NCBI GenBank assembly: GCA_024919195.1
Contig: CP103436.1
Span: forward strand, 434,001 to 498,000
DNA length: 64,000 nucleotides
Direction: 5' to 3'
Origin: Methylophilaceae bacterium LSUCC0717
Lineage (GTDB): Bacteria; Pseudomonadota; Gammaproteobacteria; Burkholderiales; Methylophilaceae
Shown piece by piece: positions 28,287 through 40,537 of this stretch. A program made the position numbers and the translations under genes. Position 1 is the first letter of the stretch; every line of letters begins with the position of its first letter. The notes under the pieces are model-generated. The model was given only the letters and a program-made list of their open reading frames with translations. It searched no databases and was not told the DNA's origin.

Positions 28287-28314
28287 GGCGCGTTAATTTT
28301 TACGAAGAACCATC

Positions 28315-30126
28315 ATGTCCAGAAACCTCAGAAATATCGCTATTATTGCCCACGTTGACCATGGTAAAACCACCTTAGTTGATAAGCTACTTCAACAGTC
28401 CGGTACCTTTGCTTCTCATAAAGAAGTGTCTGAGCGAGTGATGGATTCTAATGATTTAGAAAAAGAACGTGGGATCACTATTCTAGCTAAAAATACTGCA
28501 CTGACCTTTAATGATACGCTGATTAATATTGTCGACACCCCAGGCCACGCTGATTTTGGTGGCGAGGTAGAGCGAGTCTTAGGTATGGTGGACGGCTGTT
28601 TATTATTGGTAGATGCCGTTGACGGACCTATGCCACAAACACGATTTGTGACAAAAAAGGCATTAAGCCTTGGTTTAAAACCAATTGTTGTATTAAATAA
28701 AATTGATAGACCCGGGGCTCGTTGTGATTGGGTTATTAATCAAACATTTGATCTCTTTGCTAATCTTGGAGCCAATGATGAGCAATTAGATTTTCCAGTG
28801 GTGTATGCATCCGCATTAAACGGCTATGCAAAACTCAAGGAAGAAGATAGCAATGACGATATGAAGCCTTTATTTGAAACAGTGTTAAGTCATGTTCAAC
28901 CTCCCGAAGGTGATCCATCCGCTCCCTTACAGATGCAAATATCTGCTCTTGATTATTCAAGCTATACCGGAAGATTAGCTGTAGGACGAGTGCAAAATGG
29001 CACAATTAAACAAGGCATGAGTGTCTCTGTGATGGCTGGTGATAAAAAAGTATCTCAGGGGCGTATTAACGAGGTTCTTGGATTTAAAGGATTAGAGAGA
29101 GTAGCTATTCCAGAAGCATCTGCTGGCGACATTATCATCATCTCTGGCATTGAACAAATTGGTATTGGATATACGATCTGCTCTAATGATAAACCAGTAG
29201 GCCTACCTTTAATGAAGGTGGATGAACCTACCTTAACAATGGATTTTGTGGTGAACTCATCACCTCTGGCTGGACGAGAAGGAAAGTTTGTTACCAGTCG
29301 ACAAATTAAAGATCGGTTGGATCGTGAATTATTAACCAATGTTGCTTTAAGAGTAGAAGAAACATCCGATGCAGATGTGTTTAGAGTGTCAGGTCGAGGC
29401 GAACTTCATCTCACTATTTTATTGGAAAATATGCGCCGTGAGGGTTATGAAATCGCCGTGGGTAAACCACGAGTTGTGTTTAAAGAAATTGATGGTGTTA
29501 AATCTGAGCCTTATGAGTTTCTGACCGTGGATATTGATAATGAGTCTCAGGGCTCAGTCATGGAAGAATTGGGCCACAGACGCGGCGAGTTGGCTAACAT
29601 GGAGAATGATGGTGTGGGTCGAACACGACTAGAATATCGAATTCCTGCACGTGGGTTAATTGGTTTTCAAAGTGAGTTCTTAACATTGACACGTGGTACA
29701 GGCATCATGGCACATATTTTTGATAGCTACGGCCCGATAAAGGATGATATTCCGGGTAGAAGAAACGGTGTCTTAATTTCTGCAGAACATGGCGATGCGG
29801 TGGCTTATGCATTATGGAAGCTTCAGGATCGTGGAAGAATGTTTGTTCATCCAGGTGATAAATTATATGAGGGAATGGTGATTGGCATTCATTCTAGAGA
29901 TAATGATCTTGTTGTGAATCCAATCAAGGGAAAACAACTGACTAACGTTCGAGCGTCTGGTAAGGATGAAGCGGTAAACCTTACTCCGCCTATACCTATG
30001 TCTTTAGAATATGCTGTTGAATTTATTGACGACGATGAATTGGTGGAAATAACACCGCAATCCATTCGTATCCGTAAAAGATTTTTACTTGAACATGAGC
30101 GTAAACGAGCTTCTCGAGAAGTATAA
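28315..30126 (+). CDS. typA: Ribosome-associated GTPase TypA/BipA
   Basis: A 603-residue translational GTPase. G1 is '[17 protein letters not shown]', switch II '[17 protein letters not shown]', G4 '[10 protein letters not shown]'. EF-G-like domains II, III and V follow, and a C-terminal BipA domain '[18 protein letters not shown]'. BipA assists 50S assembly and stress/cold adaptation. Its own -10 box lies 28 bases before the ATG. It converges with the nitroreductase gene with a 2-base gap. Confidence 0.96.
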   Translation: MSRNLRNIAIIAHVDHGKTTLVDKLLQQSGTFASHKEVSERVMDSNDLEKERGITILAKNTALTFNDTLINIVDTPGHADFGGEVERVLGMVDGCLLLVDAVDGPMPQTRFVTKKALSLGLKPIVVLNKIDRPGARCDWVINQTFDLFANLGANDEQLDFPVVYASALNGYAKLKEEDSNDDMKPLFETVLSHVQPPEGDPSAPLQMQISALDYSSYTGRLAVGRVQNGTIKQGMSVSVMAGDKKVSQGRINEVLGFKGLERVAIPEASAGDIIIISGIEQIGIGYTICSNDKPVGLPLMKVDEPTLTMDFVVNSSPLAGREGKFVTSRQIKDRLDRELLTNVALRVEETSDADVFRVSGRGELHLTILLENMRREGYEIAVGKPRVVFKEIDGVKSEPYEFLTVDIDNESQGSVMEELGHRRGELANMENDGVGRTRLEYRIPARGLIGFQSEFLTLTRGTGIMAHIFDSYGPIKDDIPGRRNGVLISAEHGDAVAYALWKLQDRGRMFVHPGDKLYEGMVIGIHSRDNDLVVNPIKGKQLTNVRASGKDEAVNLTPPIPMSLEYAVEFIDDDELVEITPQSIRIRKRFLLEHERKRASREV

Positions 30127-30128
30127 CT

Positions 30129-30725
30129 TTATCTGAAATTGACCACTTGGTTTAAGTTTAATTGTCCTCCTCGTGGCCAAGCATCTTTAAGTTTTTTCCC
30201 TATAGCCACAAACATGACTGGTATTTGGTTTTTGGGAAATTGAAGAAGTTTTGATAACTCTGGAAAGTCAAATCCATCCATTGGGCAGCTATCGTAACCA
30301 ATATTTTTAGCGCAAAACATCATAGTCATCGCGGCCATACTACAAGATCGCATCACTTCATCACGCTGCATTTCTTTTTTATTGATATAAAAATTAGTAA
30401 TCATGGACTCCATCATATTTTGCACATTCTCATCAGCATTTTTCCAATATCTTTTTGGATTTTTTTTCCAGGCATCTAAGTCACCTGAGATAACAACCAG
30501 TAATGACGCATCAGTTACTTGCGATTGATTAAAACTAATTTTTTTAATTTGCTCACGTAACTCTTTATTTTCAATGACATCAAATCGCCAATGTTGAATA
30601 TTAAATGCGGTAGGTGATAACAAAGTCATTTTGAAAAGTTCATTGATTTCATCCTTCGTCATTTTATGATTTGCATCAAAATATTTAATTGATCTTCTCT
30701 CTTTAACTATTTTTTTAAAATCCAT
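30129..30725 (-). CDS. Nitroreductase-family flavoprotein
   Basis: A 198-residue FMN/NAD(P)H-dependent reductase. Family features: 'VKERRSIKYFDANHKMT' (FMN phosphate-binding Arg pair), 'LSPTAFNIQHWRFDVI', 'CSMAAMTMMFCAKNIGYDSCPMDGF'-type dimer/FMN segment, and 'VMFVAIGKK' near the end. Members reduce quinones and nitroaromatics; the natural substrate is unknown. It follows greB on the same strand with an 8-base gap. Confidence 0.88.
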   Translation of the reverse strand: MDFKKIVKERRSIKYFDANHKMTKDEINELFKMTLLSPTAFNIQHWRFDVIENKELREQIKKISFNQSQVTDASLLVVISGDLDAWKKNPKRYWKNADENVQNMMESMITNFYINKKEMQRDEVMRSCSMAAMTMMFCAKNIGYDSCPMDGFDFPELSKLLQFPKNQIPVMFVAIGKKLKDAWPRGGQLNLNQVVNFR

Positions 30726-30733
30726 ACCACCCT

Positions 30734-31228
30734 CTAATAATTTATAGAATCGATAAAGACGACACGGTTGCCGTCAGCTCTTTTCCAGATGACGTCATCC
30801 CCAATTGATGAGCCAATTAATTCTTTGGCTAATGGGGAGACGTAACTTAATTTCTTTTGCTTAATATCAGCCTCATCCTCACCAACGATTTGAAATTTAT
30901 AAGCCTCATCGTTTTCATCAATTAAGACAACATGAGCACCAAATAATACTTTGTTGCTATCTTCATGTTTATCAATAAGAATCGCTGTTTCAAAGCGTTT
31001 TAAATAATAACGTAAATCACGCTCTAATTTCATCTTATTTTGTTTATTTTCTGGAGAGTCTTCTAATTCTTTAATTGATTTTATTTTTGTCTCAAGTAAT
31101 TGAATGGTTTCTTTTAATTGTTTATGTCCGTTTGGCGTGACGTAATTCGGTAACTGACTTATCGGTCTTTCTGGAATATCAATGCCAGCATGTTCTAAAT
31201 CATTTTCTTTTACAAAAGCTCTACTCAT
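30734..31228 (-). CDS. greB: Transcript-cleavage factor of the GreA/GreB family (GreB-like)
   Basis: A 164-residue protein with the GreB-type opening 'MSRAFVKENDLEHAGI', a coiled-coil N-terminal domain and a FKBP-like C-terminal domain ('SPLAKELIGSSIGDDVIW'). The catalytic coiled-coil tip reads EDSPENKQN, with Asp57 and Glu60 aligning to the D-x-x-E pair of GDxxENAxY, but the Gly, Ala and Tyr around them are lost and the tip looks a few residues shorter than in E. coli. It would rescue backtracked RNA polymerase if still active. Confidence 0.82.
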   Translation of the reverse strand: MSRAFVKENDLEHAGIDIPERPISQLPNYVTPNGHKQLKETIQLLETKIKSIKELEDSPENKQNKMKLERDLRYYLKRFETAILIDKHEDSNKVLFGAHVVLIDENDEAYKFQIVGEDEADIKQKKLSYVSPLAKELIGSSIGDDVIWKRADGNRVVFIDSINY

Positions 31229-31257
31229 ATTGAATCTTTTTAAATAATACGTATATT

Positions 31258-31512
31258 ATGGGGATGAAAAGGTTTTTTACCACTTTTTTGTTTATTTTTT
31301 ATCACAATCTTTTTGCTGATGATGAAAACTCGCTTCATTGGACCCAACAAATTTTTAGTAAATCTGAGAGTCGATTAATTAAGTTGACGCAAGATTTTAA
31401 ATGTATTGATTCATCATCGACAGATTTTCAAAGCATAGTCCCCATCGAAAAATTTAGTTCGATGAGTGATTGTGAGTTTTATTTAAACAACATCAATCAA
31501 AGTAACCATTAA
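31258..31512 (+). CDS. Small secreted protein
   Basis: An 84-residue frame (82 from a second ATG at 31264) with a signal peptide 'MKRFFTTFLFIFYHNLFA' and a hydrophilic mature part of about 62 residues with two Cys. Divergent from greB. No ribosome site is visible; a TATATT-like stretch directly before the ATG hints at a leaderless message. The 3' end overlaps the opposing membrane hydrolase gene by 20 bases. No family is recognised. Confidence 0.5.
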   Translation: MGMKRFFTTFLFIFYHNLFADDENSLHWTQQIFSKSESRLIKLTQDFKCIDSSSTDFQSIVPIEKFSSMSDCEFYLNNINQSNH

Positions 31513-32497
31513 AAATCATTTGGAAAAATTGCCTAAAATCTCTTTTTTGTAATGACCTATTTGATATAAATTCAACATGCTTTTCCGTATTTGGAGATAA
31601 ATGAATTCCCCATAAGCCTCCAATCTCGTTTGGTAGGTTTGAATAACGAATATCAAGCAACTCATATTCATTTTGTGGGTTTGTAGATACAAAATCCTGG
31701 CTAAACCATAAAAATCTATCGATATCTTTCTTCTGTGTGTCGCTCAGCTCATCGAAGTAGGAAAGGTCAGACTTATTAAATTTTTTTATTTTTTGACCGG
31801 TAAATATTTCTTTTTTTGGGCCAATATTGATCGCGTCGATATAGAAGTAATCATTATGTTGATAAATTATCTTCCACAAGATTAAGTTACCAAAACTTGG
31901 TTTTACGCTAATAATTTCTGGGCCATGATTTCTTTGTGAAACTATTTCTTTTGCTACTTGTTCTGCTCTATGGTTTTGTATAAATCCAATGATTAGATAG
32001 ATTAGAGCCCACCCTAAAGCAATTTTTGCCCAGAATGGCCTTCTTTTTAAAAGTGACAGGATTAAAAAAATTAAAACAGGGATCGTAAATAAAGGGTCAA
32101 TGATTGAAATATTATTCCAACTAATACGTTCATTTGAAAATGGCCACAGTAACTGAGTTCCATAGCTGGTACAGGCATCAAGCAATCCATGTGTAGCATA
32201 TCCCAAGGTGGCAAATAACCATGTTTTTAAAAAACTAAAAGGGATTAATCTATAAAATAAACCATAAAAGATTATAGTAAAAATGAAACTACCCAGAGGA
32301 ATGAAAATTAATGAGTGTGTGAACTGTCGATGAAATTCAAGAAATAAAAGTGGGTCATGATTGGAGCGAATAAAAATGTCGATATCCGGGAACATGCCGC
32401 CAAGAAAACCAACAATAAAAACAAAAACAATATTTTTTCTATTAGAAAAACTTTGTGATAGAGAGGCGCCAAGGACACCCTGACTTAACGGATCCAT
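31493..32497 (-). CDS. YdjM-like membrane-bound metal-dependent hydrolase
   Basis: A 334-residue inner-membrane protein of the YdjM/DUF457 family. It opens 'MDPLSQGVLGASLSQSF', has the metal-ligand motifs 'MFPDIDIF', 'HRQFTHSLIF' and 'HGLLDACTSYGT', and several transmembrane helices in the first 190 residues, then a soluble C-terminal domain. Enzyme activity is inferred from conserved His/Asp residues; substrate unknown. Last gene of the ratA-rnfH-guaB-guaA-fkbM run, with no spacer after fkbM. Confidence 0.82.
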   Translation of the reverse strand: MDPLSQGVLGASLSQSFSNRKNIVFVFIVGFLGGMFPDIDIFIRSNHDPLLFLEFHRQFTHSLIFIPLGSFIFTIIFYGLFYRLIPFSFLKTWLFATLGYATHGLLDACTSYGTQLLWPFSNERISWNNISIIDPLFTIPVLIFLILSLLKRRPFWAKIALGWALIYLIIGFIQNHRAEQVAKEIVSQRNHGPEIISVKPSFGNLILWKIIYQHNDYFYIDAINIGPKKEIFTGQKIKKFNKSDLSYFDELSDTQKKDIDRFLWFSQDFVSTNPQNEYELLDIRYSNLPNEIGGLWGIHLSPNTEKHVEFISNRSLQKRDFRQFFQMIFNGYFD

Positions 32498-33196
32498 TTA
32501 GCTCGAAGATTTTATATAAATATCATCACTAAAACTAAAAGTGGGATACGTGAAACTTTTTTCTAATTTATAACCATTATTTTTTAAAAATTGCTTAACT
32601 TTGTCATTATTATTAATTTCATACATGTTATTTTTTGCATTTTCAACTTGAATAAATTTAACATTCATTGTCTTTAATATTTTGGAGGCACCCTTTAAAA
32701 CCGAAAGCTCGCTTCCTTCAACATCTATTTTTAAAAGAACTTGATCTTGCTTCTTTAATTTTTTTATCAGCACATAATCAAGCTTATTTGTTTTAACCAT
32801 TATTTTCTTTTTAATAAGGCTTTTTTTCCCAAGAATAAACTTTTTAAACTTTATCCATAAGTTTTCTTCATTTGATTTTAAAAAGGACGAAGTTAATGAA
32901 AGTTCATTTATATACAATTCTCTTAGATCATTTTTTTCATCACATGCGATATTAAATAATTCAACTTCCTTGAAATTACTTATATTTTTTTTTAAAATTT
33001 TATATATCTCTGGTTGGGGTTCAAATGCATAAATTTTTTTATAGTTATTTTTTCGCATTTTTTTTAAATACTCACCTTTGTGAGACCCAACATCAATTAA
33101 TTTATCAATATTTTTATTCTTAAAATAATTTTTAATTCTATTCTGATGATATAAATCAAGAATATTAATAAGATTTTCAACTAGATTTGAAAGCAT
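32498..33196 (-). CDS. FkbM-family methyltransferase
   Basis: A 232-residue SAM-dependent methyltransferase of the FkbM family. Motifs: 'LIDVGSHKGEYLKKM' (SAM loop), 'IYAFEPQPEIYKIL', 'LLKIDVEGSELSVLKGAS' (family hallmark). FkbM proteins often O-methylate sugars of surface polysaccharides. The gene is notably AT-rich and Lys/Asn-rich compared with guaA next to it, like the 37.5-44.6 kb sugar cluster, and may have been inserted into the gua operon. Confidence 0.87.
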   Translation of the reverse strand: MLSNLVENLINILDLYHQNRIKNYFKNKNIDKLIDVGSHKGEYLKKMRKNNYKKIYAFEPQPEIYKILKKNISNFKEVELFNIACDEKNDLRELYINELSLTSSFLKSNEENLWIKFKKFILGKKSLIKKKIMVKTNKLDYVLIKKLKKQDQVLLKIDVEGSELSVLKGASKILKTMNVKFIQVENAKNNMYEINNNDKVKQFLKNNGYKLEKSFTYPTFSFSDDIYIKSSS

Positions 33197-33209
33197 TTCT
33201 TTTCTTTAT

Positions 33210-34769
33210 TTATTCCCACTCAATTGTTGAGGGCGGTTTACCTGATATGTCATATACAACCCTATTAATTCCTTTTACCTCATTAATGATTCTATTAGAA
33301 ATTTTGGCTAATAATGAGTAAGGTAATTCAGACCACTTAGCAGTCATAAAATCTGTTGTTTCAACCGATCGTAATGCAACCACATACTCATAAGTTCTTC
33401 CATCACCCATCACACCTACAGATTTTACTGGTAAGAAAACACAAAATGCTTGAGAGGTTTTGTCATACCAGCCTGATTGTTCTAATTCCTGGATAAAGAT
33501 ATCGTCAGCCTCTCTTAATAAATCAGCGTAATCTAATTTAACTTCTCCAAGAATTCTGACTCCTAAACCCGGGCCAGGGAAGGGGTGTCGGTAAACCATA
33601 TGATTTGGTAGACCCAATGCGACACCGAGTTTTCTGACTTCATCTTTAAATAGCTCACGCAAGGGCTCTAATAATTTAAGGTGTAATGTTTCAGGCAATC
33701 CGCCAACATTATGATGGCTTTTAATATTGTGTCCTTTTTTAGTTTTACCGCCGGCTGATTCAATGACATCGGGATAGATAGTGCCTTGAGCTAACCATTT
33801 CGCATTTTTAATTTTTTTTGACTCATCCTGAAAGACTTCAACAAAGTTTCTGCCAATTATTTTTCTTTTTTCTTCTGGATCATGAATACCTTTTAAATCA
33901 TCCATAAATTTTTTTGTTGCATCGATATGAATGACTTTTACACCAAGATTTTTTTTAAATAAGGACAAGACCTTTGTGGCTTCATCTTTTCTCAATAAGC
34001 CATGGTCAACAAAAATACATGTGAGTTGGTTACCAATTGCCCTATGAAGTAAAGCTGCGGCAACCGATGAGTCAACTCCTCCAGAAAGACCCAAAATTAC
34101 ATGTTCATCATGAACTTGATTTTTTATATCCTCAATCGCTGTTTCAATATAATCTGGCATATTCCATTCAGGCTTGCATTCTGCTATATCTAATACAAAT
34201 CTAGCTAAGATCTTTTCGCCTTGGCTGGTATGAGTGACCTCTGGATGAAACTGGACACCATAAATTTTCTTTTCATCATTAGCAATGGCAGCAATGGGCG
34301 TTGAGTCATTGCTAGCAATGATTTTAAATTGATCTGGAATACTTTCTACCTTATCTCCATGACTCATCCAAACGTCAAGCAATCCGTGCCCATCGGTATT
34401 GGTATGATCTTGAATATCTTTCAAAAGGAGTGAGTGACCATGCGCTCTAATTTGGGCATGACCAAATTCACGCTTCGTGCTGTTAATTACCATACCACCA
34501 AGCTGTTCACATAAGGTTTGCATTCCATAACAGATACCAAGGATCGGAACATCCATTTTAAATATCTCTTGAGGGGCTTTTGGAGTTTCGTCCTCATAGA
34601 CTGAGTTTGGCCCACCTGAGAGAATAATTGCATTAGGAGAAAAATCGTTAATCTTTTCTAAACTCATATCATAGGGATGAATTTCACAAAATACATTCAT
34701 TTCACGAATGCGTCTGGCAATCAATTGCGTATATTGCGAACCAAAATCTAAGATTAGTATTTTATCCAA
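33210..34769 (-). CDS. guaA: GMP synthase (glutamine-hydrolysing)
   Basis: A 519-residue enzyme making GMP from XMP. The amidotransferase domain has '[18 protein letters not shown]', nucleophile Cys in 'GICYGMQTL' and His/Glu in '[11 protein letters not shown]'; the ATP-pyrophosphatase has '[13 protein letters not shown]', and the C-terminal part '[16 protein letters not shown]' and '[16 protein letters not shown]'. I choose the TTG at 34769, one base after the guaB stop, because it gives the standard N-terminus; a longer frame to 34859 only runs into guaB. Confidence 0.95.
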   Translation of the reverse strand: MDKILILDFGSQYTQLIARRIREMNVFCEIHPYDMSLEKINDFSPNAIILSGGPNSVYEDETPKAPQEIFKMDVPILGICYGMQTLCEQLGGMVINSTKREFGHAQIRAHGHSLLLKDIQDHTNTDGHGLLDVWMSHGDKVESIPDQFKIIASNDSTPIAAIANDEKKIYGVQFHPEVTHTSQGEKILARFVLDIAECKPEWNMPDYIETAIEDIKNQVHDEHVILGLSGGVDSSVAAALLHRAIGNQLTCIFVDHGLLRKDEATKVLSLFKKNLGVKVIHIDATKKFMDDLKGIHDPEEKRKIIGRNFVEVFQDESKKIKNAKWLAQGTIYPDVIESAGGKTKKGHNIKSHHNVGGLPETLHLKLLEPLRELFKDEVRKLGVALGLPNHMVYRHPFPGPGLGVRILGEVKLDYADLLREADDIFIQELEQSGWYDKTSQAFCVFLPVKSVGVMGDGRTYEYVVALRSVETTDFMTAKWSELPYSLLAKISNRIINEVKGINRVVYDISGKPPSTIEWE

Positions 34770-34770
34770 C

Positions 34771-36603
<1,833 letters not shown>

Positions 36604-36611
<8 letters not shown>

Positions 36612-37038
36612 AATTATTTCTATTTGCTTCTTTTATAAATTCATCAATAAATGTATTTGCGATCATGTTAAATACAGGTGAAATTAGTTTTTCAAGAATG
36701 ATATTGCTAAATTCATATTCTAACTTTAATTCAATCTGGCAGCTATCTTTGTCTAAATTTTTAAACATCCATTGTCCAGAAAGCGATTTAAAAGGCCCAT
36801 CAATCAGTTTAATGCTCATTTCTTGATTTTGCTTTTTAGTGTTTTTTGTAGTGAAAGTTTGTCTTATCCCTTTATAGTTAATTTCAATGGACGCGATTGT
36901 TTTATTGTTATCTCTTTCAATGATTTGTGTTGATCCACACCAAGGTAAAAATTGAGGGTAATTTTCAACCGAGTCCACAAGCTCAAACATTTTTTGTGCA
37001 GAATGAAGAACGATGGCTGATTTATGGATGTTATGCAT
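36604..37038 (-). CDS. ratA: RatA-family START-domain protein
   Basis: A 144-residue START/Coq10-like protein: 'AQKMFELVDSVENYPQFLPWCGST' near the start and 'GPFKSLSGQWMFK' later. RatA was described in E. coli as a factor blocking 70S formation, while relatives bind ubiquinone (Coq10); which role applies is open. First gene of the ratA-rnfH-guaB-guaA-fkbM-hydrolase run and divergent from smpB with a 61-base spacer. Confidence 0.92.
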
Positions 37039-37099
37039 TTATTTTATGGATAATGAACTATCAAGTACAATGCTATTTTAAATTAATTTCAACCTGATT

Positions 37100-37552
37100 T
37101 TGATTATTATTACGAATAAAAAAGCTTTCCATGACTACTTTATTGAAGAGAAGTATGAGGCGGGTATTGTCCTAGAAGGCTGGGAAGTGAAAGCAATTCG
37201 AGACAATCGGATCAACATTAAAGAGTCCTACGTTATTATCCAAAGAGGTGAAATCTACCTATTAGGTTGTCATATTACTCCTTTAGGAGCAGCCTCAACA
37301 CACATTAGGCCGGATGCCATTCGCACTAGAAAGCTTCTTTTAAAAGGTCATGAAATCGTCAAGCTCATTGGTAAAGTAGAACGCTCTGGTTTTACTCTAG
37401 TACCATTAGACTTTCATTTTTCCAGAGGAAAAATAAAGGTGCAGGTTGGTTTGGCAAAAGGTAAGAAGCAGTATGATAAACGTCAAACTGAAAAAGAAAA
37501 AGATTGGAATAGGGAGAAATCTAGAATTTTAAAGGCATCTAATGCAAAATAA
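37100..37552 (+). CDS. smpB: SsrA-binding protein SmpB
   Basis: A 150-residue protein that delivers tmRNA to stalled ribosomes. Conserved: '[29 protein letters not shown]' core, '[17 protein letters not shown]', '[26 protein letters not shown]' and the C-terminal tail '[13 protein letters not shown]'. TTG start at 37100; no ribosome site is visible. In this genome it is parted from its RNA partner ssrA by seven kilobases of AT-rich sugar-lipid genes. Confidence 0.96.
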   Translation: MIIITNKKAFHDYFIEEKYEAGIVLEGWEVKAIRDNRINIKESYVIIQRGEIYLLGCHITPLGAASTHIRPDAIRTRKLLLKGHEIVKLIGKVERSGFTLVPLDFHFSRGKIKVQVGLAKGKKQYDKRQTEKEKDWNREKSRILKASNAK

Positions 37553-39134
37553 ATTAAATATTTTCGTTATTATATTTTTTCTTATTAGTTATCTAATTGG
37601 GATTTTTTTAAACTTATCTCCAATACCTTTACAAGACACCTGGGATCAAATTTATTCTTTTTTAAATAATAAAAATGATTTTGACAGTTGGGTTAGCCTA
37701 CATAATGAACATTTAATTTATACGGCTAGAATATTTTATTATTTCAACTTCTTTCTCACAAATGGACATCCTTATGGATTAGTTTTTTTGAATAATTTTT
37801 TTGTTTTTTTTAGCTTATTTATTTTTATATATTGTTTAAAAGAAATGTATTTATTGAGTAATTATGATTTACTGAAAAATTCTACTATTATTATTATTCC
37901 TATTTTATTTTGGTCGCAGAAATCAAATTTTATCTGGGATGTTCAAGCTCAGATGATATACACTCAAATTTTTCCTCTATTGCTATTTTTGTTACATTTT
38001 TTAATTAATTATCAGAATAAGCAAAGATTACTTCCTATTTTTTATTTATTCCTATTCTTAACTCTTGGTGGAATGGCAAATGCTTTTTTATCAGCATTGA
38101 TGCTGATTTTTATTTCATTTATCGATATAAAAAAAATTAATAAATATTATTTATACCCTCTCATAATTTATACAGTTTTAATTATTTGTTTATATTTATA
38201 TGGATTACAACCAAGTCAAGAATTTGTTGTAGATTTTTCACTAATATTTTTAAAATTATTAAAGGCTTTAGTTTTTTCTACGATTCTTTTAGGCTCTGTT
38301 GTTGGGTTTTTGCTCGGAAAAAGTACACTATCGATGTTTGTAGCTTCATTGATAGCTTTAATGTGTATGGTATTAATATCTAAATCCTTTTTGTCTTTTA
38401 AAGCAAAAAAAAATGAAGATAATGTTTTTCATGTATCAATATTTCTCTTTAGTATTTATCTTGTAGGTACAGCAATTTTAATTGGCTTTGGCCGAGTTGA
38501 TGATGAAGGTTTCAAAGCTGCTTATTCAGGTAGATATTCAACAATCTCTGTTTACTTTTTTATATCTACTTTTTTATTGTGTTTTAATTACTTAAAAAAA
38601 TATATTAATGGAAAATTTTATTTTTTTCTTCTTATTCTTTTCAGTAGTTATCAAGCAACATCTTTCACAAACAAAAGTTTTAAGCTTAAAGAGAAGGAGT
38701 GTGCTTTCATAGAACCTTTTTTAAATGATAGATTGTTTTCATATGAAAAACTACATCCATCAGAGAATCATGTAAGAAGTATTTTTGATGAATCATTACA
38801 TAATGAATATTATATATTTAAAAAATTTAACTACTTTGTTTTAGATAAAGAAAATGCATTAACTTCGATAGATTCTAGTAATGAAGTTGTATATGAAATC
38901 GAACCTGGTATAAATGCAGAAAAATACTCTAAGGTTTATCTGACTTTTAATAAAAAAATTCCTTCTGATTTTTCCGGTAAGTCATTTATAAAGATTAGTA
39001 ACAATACAAAAGAAATAGGCTTTTTTATAAATACAAATGATACGAAAAAAAAATTAATACTTTGTGGGTATGTTGATAAGGATAATTTTGATAGCTTGGA
39101 ATTGTCTAATTATAGCTTTAGATTATATGAATAA
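37542..39134 (+). CDS. Polytopic GT-C-like membrane protein
   Basis: A 530-residue membrane protein with about ten to twelve helices and a C-terminal soluble part of ~130 residues. The first extracytoplasmic loop has '[12 protein letters not shown]' and '[12 protein letters not shown]', the Asp/His arrangement expected for lipid-phosphate-sugar-dependent GT-C glycosyltransferases. Overlaps smpB by 11 bases. In this neighbourhood it is a candidate for the enzyme that uses polyprenyl-phosphoryl-arabinose, but no family was recognised with certainty. Very AT-rich. Confidence 0.6.
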   Translation: MQNKLNIFVIIFFLISYLIGIFLNLSPIPLQDTWDQIYSFLNNKNDFDSWVSLHNEHLIYTARIFYYFNFFLTNGHPYGLVFLNNFFVFFSLFIFIYCLKEMYLLSNYDLLKNSTIIIIPILFWSQKSNFIWDVQAQMIYTQIFPLLLFLLHFLINYQNKQRLLPIFYLFLFLTLGGMANAFLSALMLIFISFIDIKKINKYYLYPLIIYTVLIICLYLYGLQPSQEFVVDFSLIFLKLLKALVFSTILLGSVVGFLLGKSTLSMFVASLIALMCMVLISKSFLSFKAKKNEDNVFHVSIFLFSIYLVGTAILIGFGRVDDEGFKAAYSGRYSTISVYFFISTFLLCFNYLKKYINGKFYFFLLILFSSYQATSFTNKSFKLKEKECAFIEPFLNDRLFSYEKLHPSENHVRSIFDESLHNEYYIFKKFNYFVLDKENALTSIDSSNEVVYEIEPGINAEKYSKVYLTFNKKIPSDFSGKSFIKISNNTKEIGFFINTNDTKKKLILCGYVDKDNFDSLELSNYSFRLYE

Positions 39135-40008
39135 AGTTATTAAGATTTTAATAACAGCTCTTGCTCTCTATGTATGCTCAATGCAATTAAATATATTTAG
39201 CATAAGAGAAATGCTAAATAATCTTAATTATCTATTTTTAATTCCCATTTTTGTTTCAATAATTTGCCATCTCTACTTTTTGGCATTAAGGTGGCATTAC
39301 TTAAATAAAACTCTTCACATCAAACAATCAAAAAAAAAGATATATTATGCGACCTTTTATGGTTTTGCTCTAAATCAAATACTTCCTACGTCAATTGGCG
39401 GCGATGGATACAGGGTATACAAATTAAAACAATTTAAAAATAAAATAATGAATTCAATATATGCGGTAACACTTGATCGTTTTTTTGGATTATATTTCTT
39501 AGTTTTGATTACAATGCTATCAAGCTTTTATCTTGGCAAAATCAATATATTATTTTTGTTTCTATCCCTAACCATTTTTTCTATATTTGTAATTAGTTTT
39601 ATAATATTTCTTATTAATATTCAGGTTAAAAATAAAGTCGTTAACTTTTTTTTTAAGCTCAATTATGACCTCAATAGTATAATTTTTTCTAAAAACAACT
39701 CGAGTATCATTGTTTTTAGCATAATCAGTAAATTTTTTAACATATTAATATTCTTATTTACTTTGTATTTACTAAACTTTGATATTACATTGGATAAAAT
39801 TTTAATTATTCCACTCATTCTTTTTTTTGGATCGCTGCCTATATCTTTTGCAGGCTGGGGTTTACGAGAGGGTGTATCAATTTATTTATTTTCTTTTTTA
39901 TATATTGATATCAATCAAAGTTTTACAGTATCTTTTATGTTTGGTTTTTTGCAGCTTATGTTTGCTTTATTTGTGTTTATTTTGAATCTGTTATATGCAG
40001 AAAAATAA
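39127..40008 (+). CDS. Lysylphosphatidylglycerol synthase TM-region (YbhN/UPF0104) family protein
   Basis: A 293-residue membrane protein with ~7-8 helices of the PF03706 type: 'ALRWHYLNKTL', 'YATFYGFALNQILPTSIGGDGYRVYKL' region, 'VTLDRFFGLYFLV' and 'LPISFAGWGLREG'. Members are often transporters or flippase-like accessory proteins in glycolipid pathways; no direct reaction is known for the isolated TM domain. ATG 39127 overlaps the preceding stop; an earlier in-frame start at 39064 would overlap the preceding gene and is not favoured. Confidence 0.8.
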   Translation: MNKVIKILITALALYVCSMQLNIFSIREMLNNLNYLFLIPIFVSIICHLYFLALRWHYLNKTLHIKQSKKKIYYATFYGFALNQILPTSIGGDGYRVYKLKQFKNKIMNSIYAVTLDRFFGLYFLVLITMLSSFYLGKINILFLFLSLTIFSIFVISFIIFLINIQVKNKVVNFFFKLNYDLNSIIFSKNNSSIIVFSIISKFFNILIFLFTLYLLNFDITLDKILIIPLILFFGSLPISFAGWGLREGVSIYLFSFLYIDINQSFTVSFMFGFLQLMFALFVFILNLLYAEK

Positions 40009-40537
40009 AAATATCTTTGTAGATCTTGATGGCACATTAATTTATGAGGATTGTTTTAAACTTCAGATTCAATCATTTATAAAAAAAAATTATTTTAATT
40101 TTTATAAATTAGTACTACTTTTTATATTTTGTAAAAGATCAGCTGTTAAAATAAAATTATTTAGCTATTTAGGTTTTGATATAAATCAAGTTACTTTTAA
40201 TATGAATCTCATCAATTATTTAAAAAAAAAGAAGCAAAATGGATACTCACTTCACCTGTACTCAGGCTCATGCGATCCAATTGTAAAAATTATATTTGAT
40301 CATTTAAAAATATTTGATTCTTATTGTGGATCAAAAAAAAATACCAATCTCACAGGTCGTTTAAAAAGAGATCATATTCTTAAAATTTGTGCGTTAGGTA
40401 ATTTTTCATACATTGGGAATTCTTTGTCTGACTTATATATATGGAGGGTCTCAAACAATCCATTGGTTGTAAGTAATTCTAAAATAGTTAAGATAGGTCT
40501 TCACAGACTTTTTAATTTAAATGTTATAAATGATTAA
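39995..40537 (+). CDS. HAD-superfamily phosphatase
   Basis: A 180-residue HAD hydrolase with all motifs: I 'IFVDLDGTLIYED', II 'YSGSCDPI', III Lys in 'TGRLKRDHI' and IV 'YIGNSLSDLYIW'. In many bacteria such a domain is fused to, or next to, a UbiA-type phosphoribosyl transferase; it would remove the 5-phosphate from polyprenyl-phosphoribose-5-phosphate (inference). Overlaps its neighbours on both sides (14 and 8 bases), so it is part of one operon. Confidence 0.82.
   Translation: MQKNKNIFVDLDGTLIYEDCFKLQIQSFIKKNYFNFYKLVLLFIFCKRSAVKIKLFSYLGFDINQVTFNMNLINYLKKKKQNGYSLHLYSGSCDPIVKIIFDHLKIFDSYCGSKKNTNLTGRLKRDHILKICALGNFSYIGNSLSDLYIWRVSNNPLVVSNSKIVKIGLHRLFNLNVIND

Noticed and set aside
30110-30121. 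CTTCTCGAGAAG palindrome at the typA end
   Set aside because: No T-run follows, so it is a coding coincidence rather than a convincing terminator.
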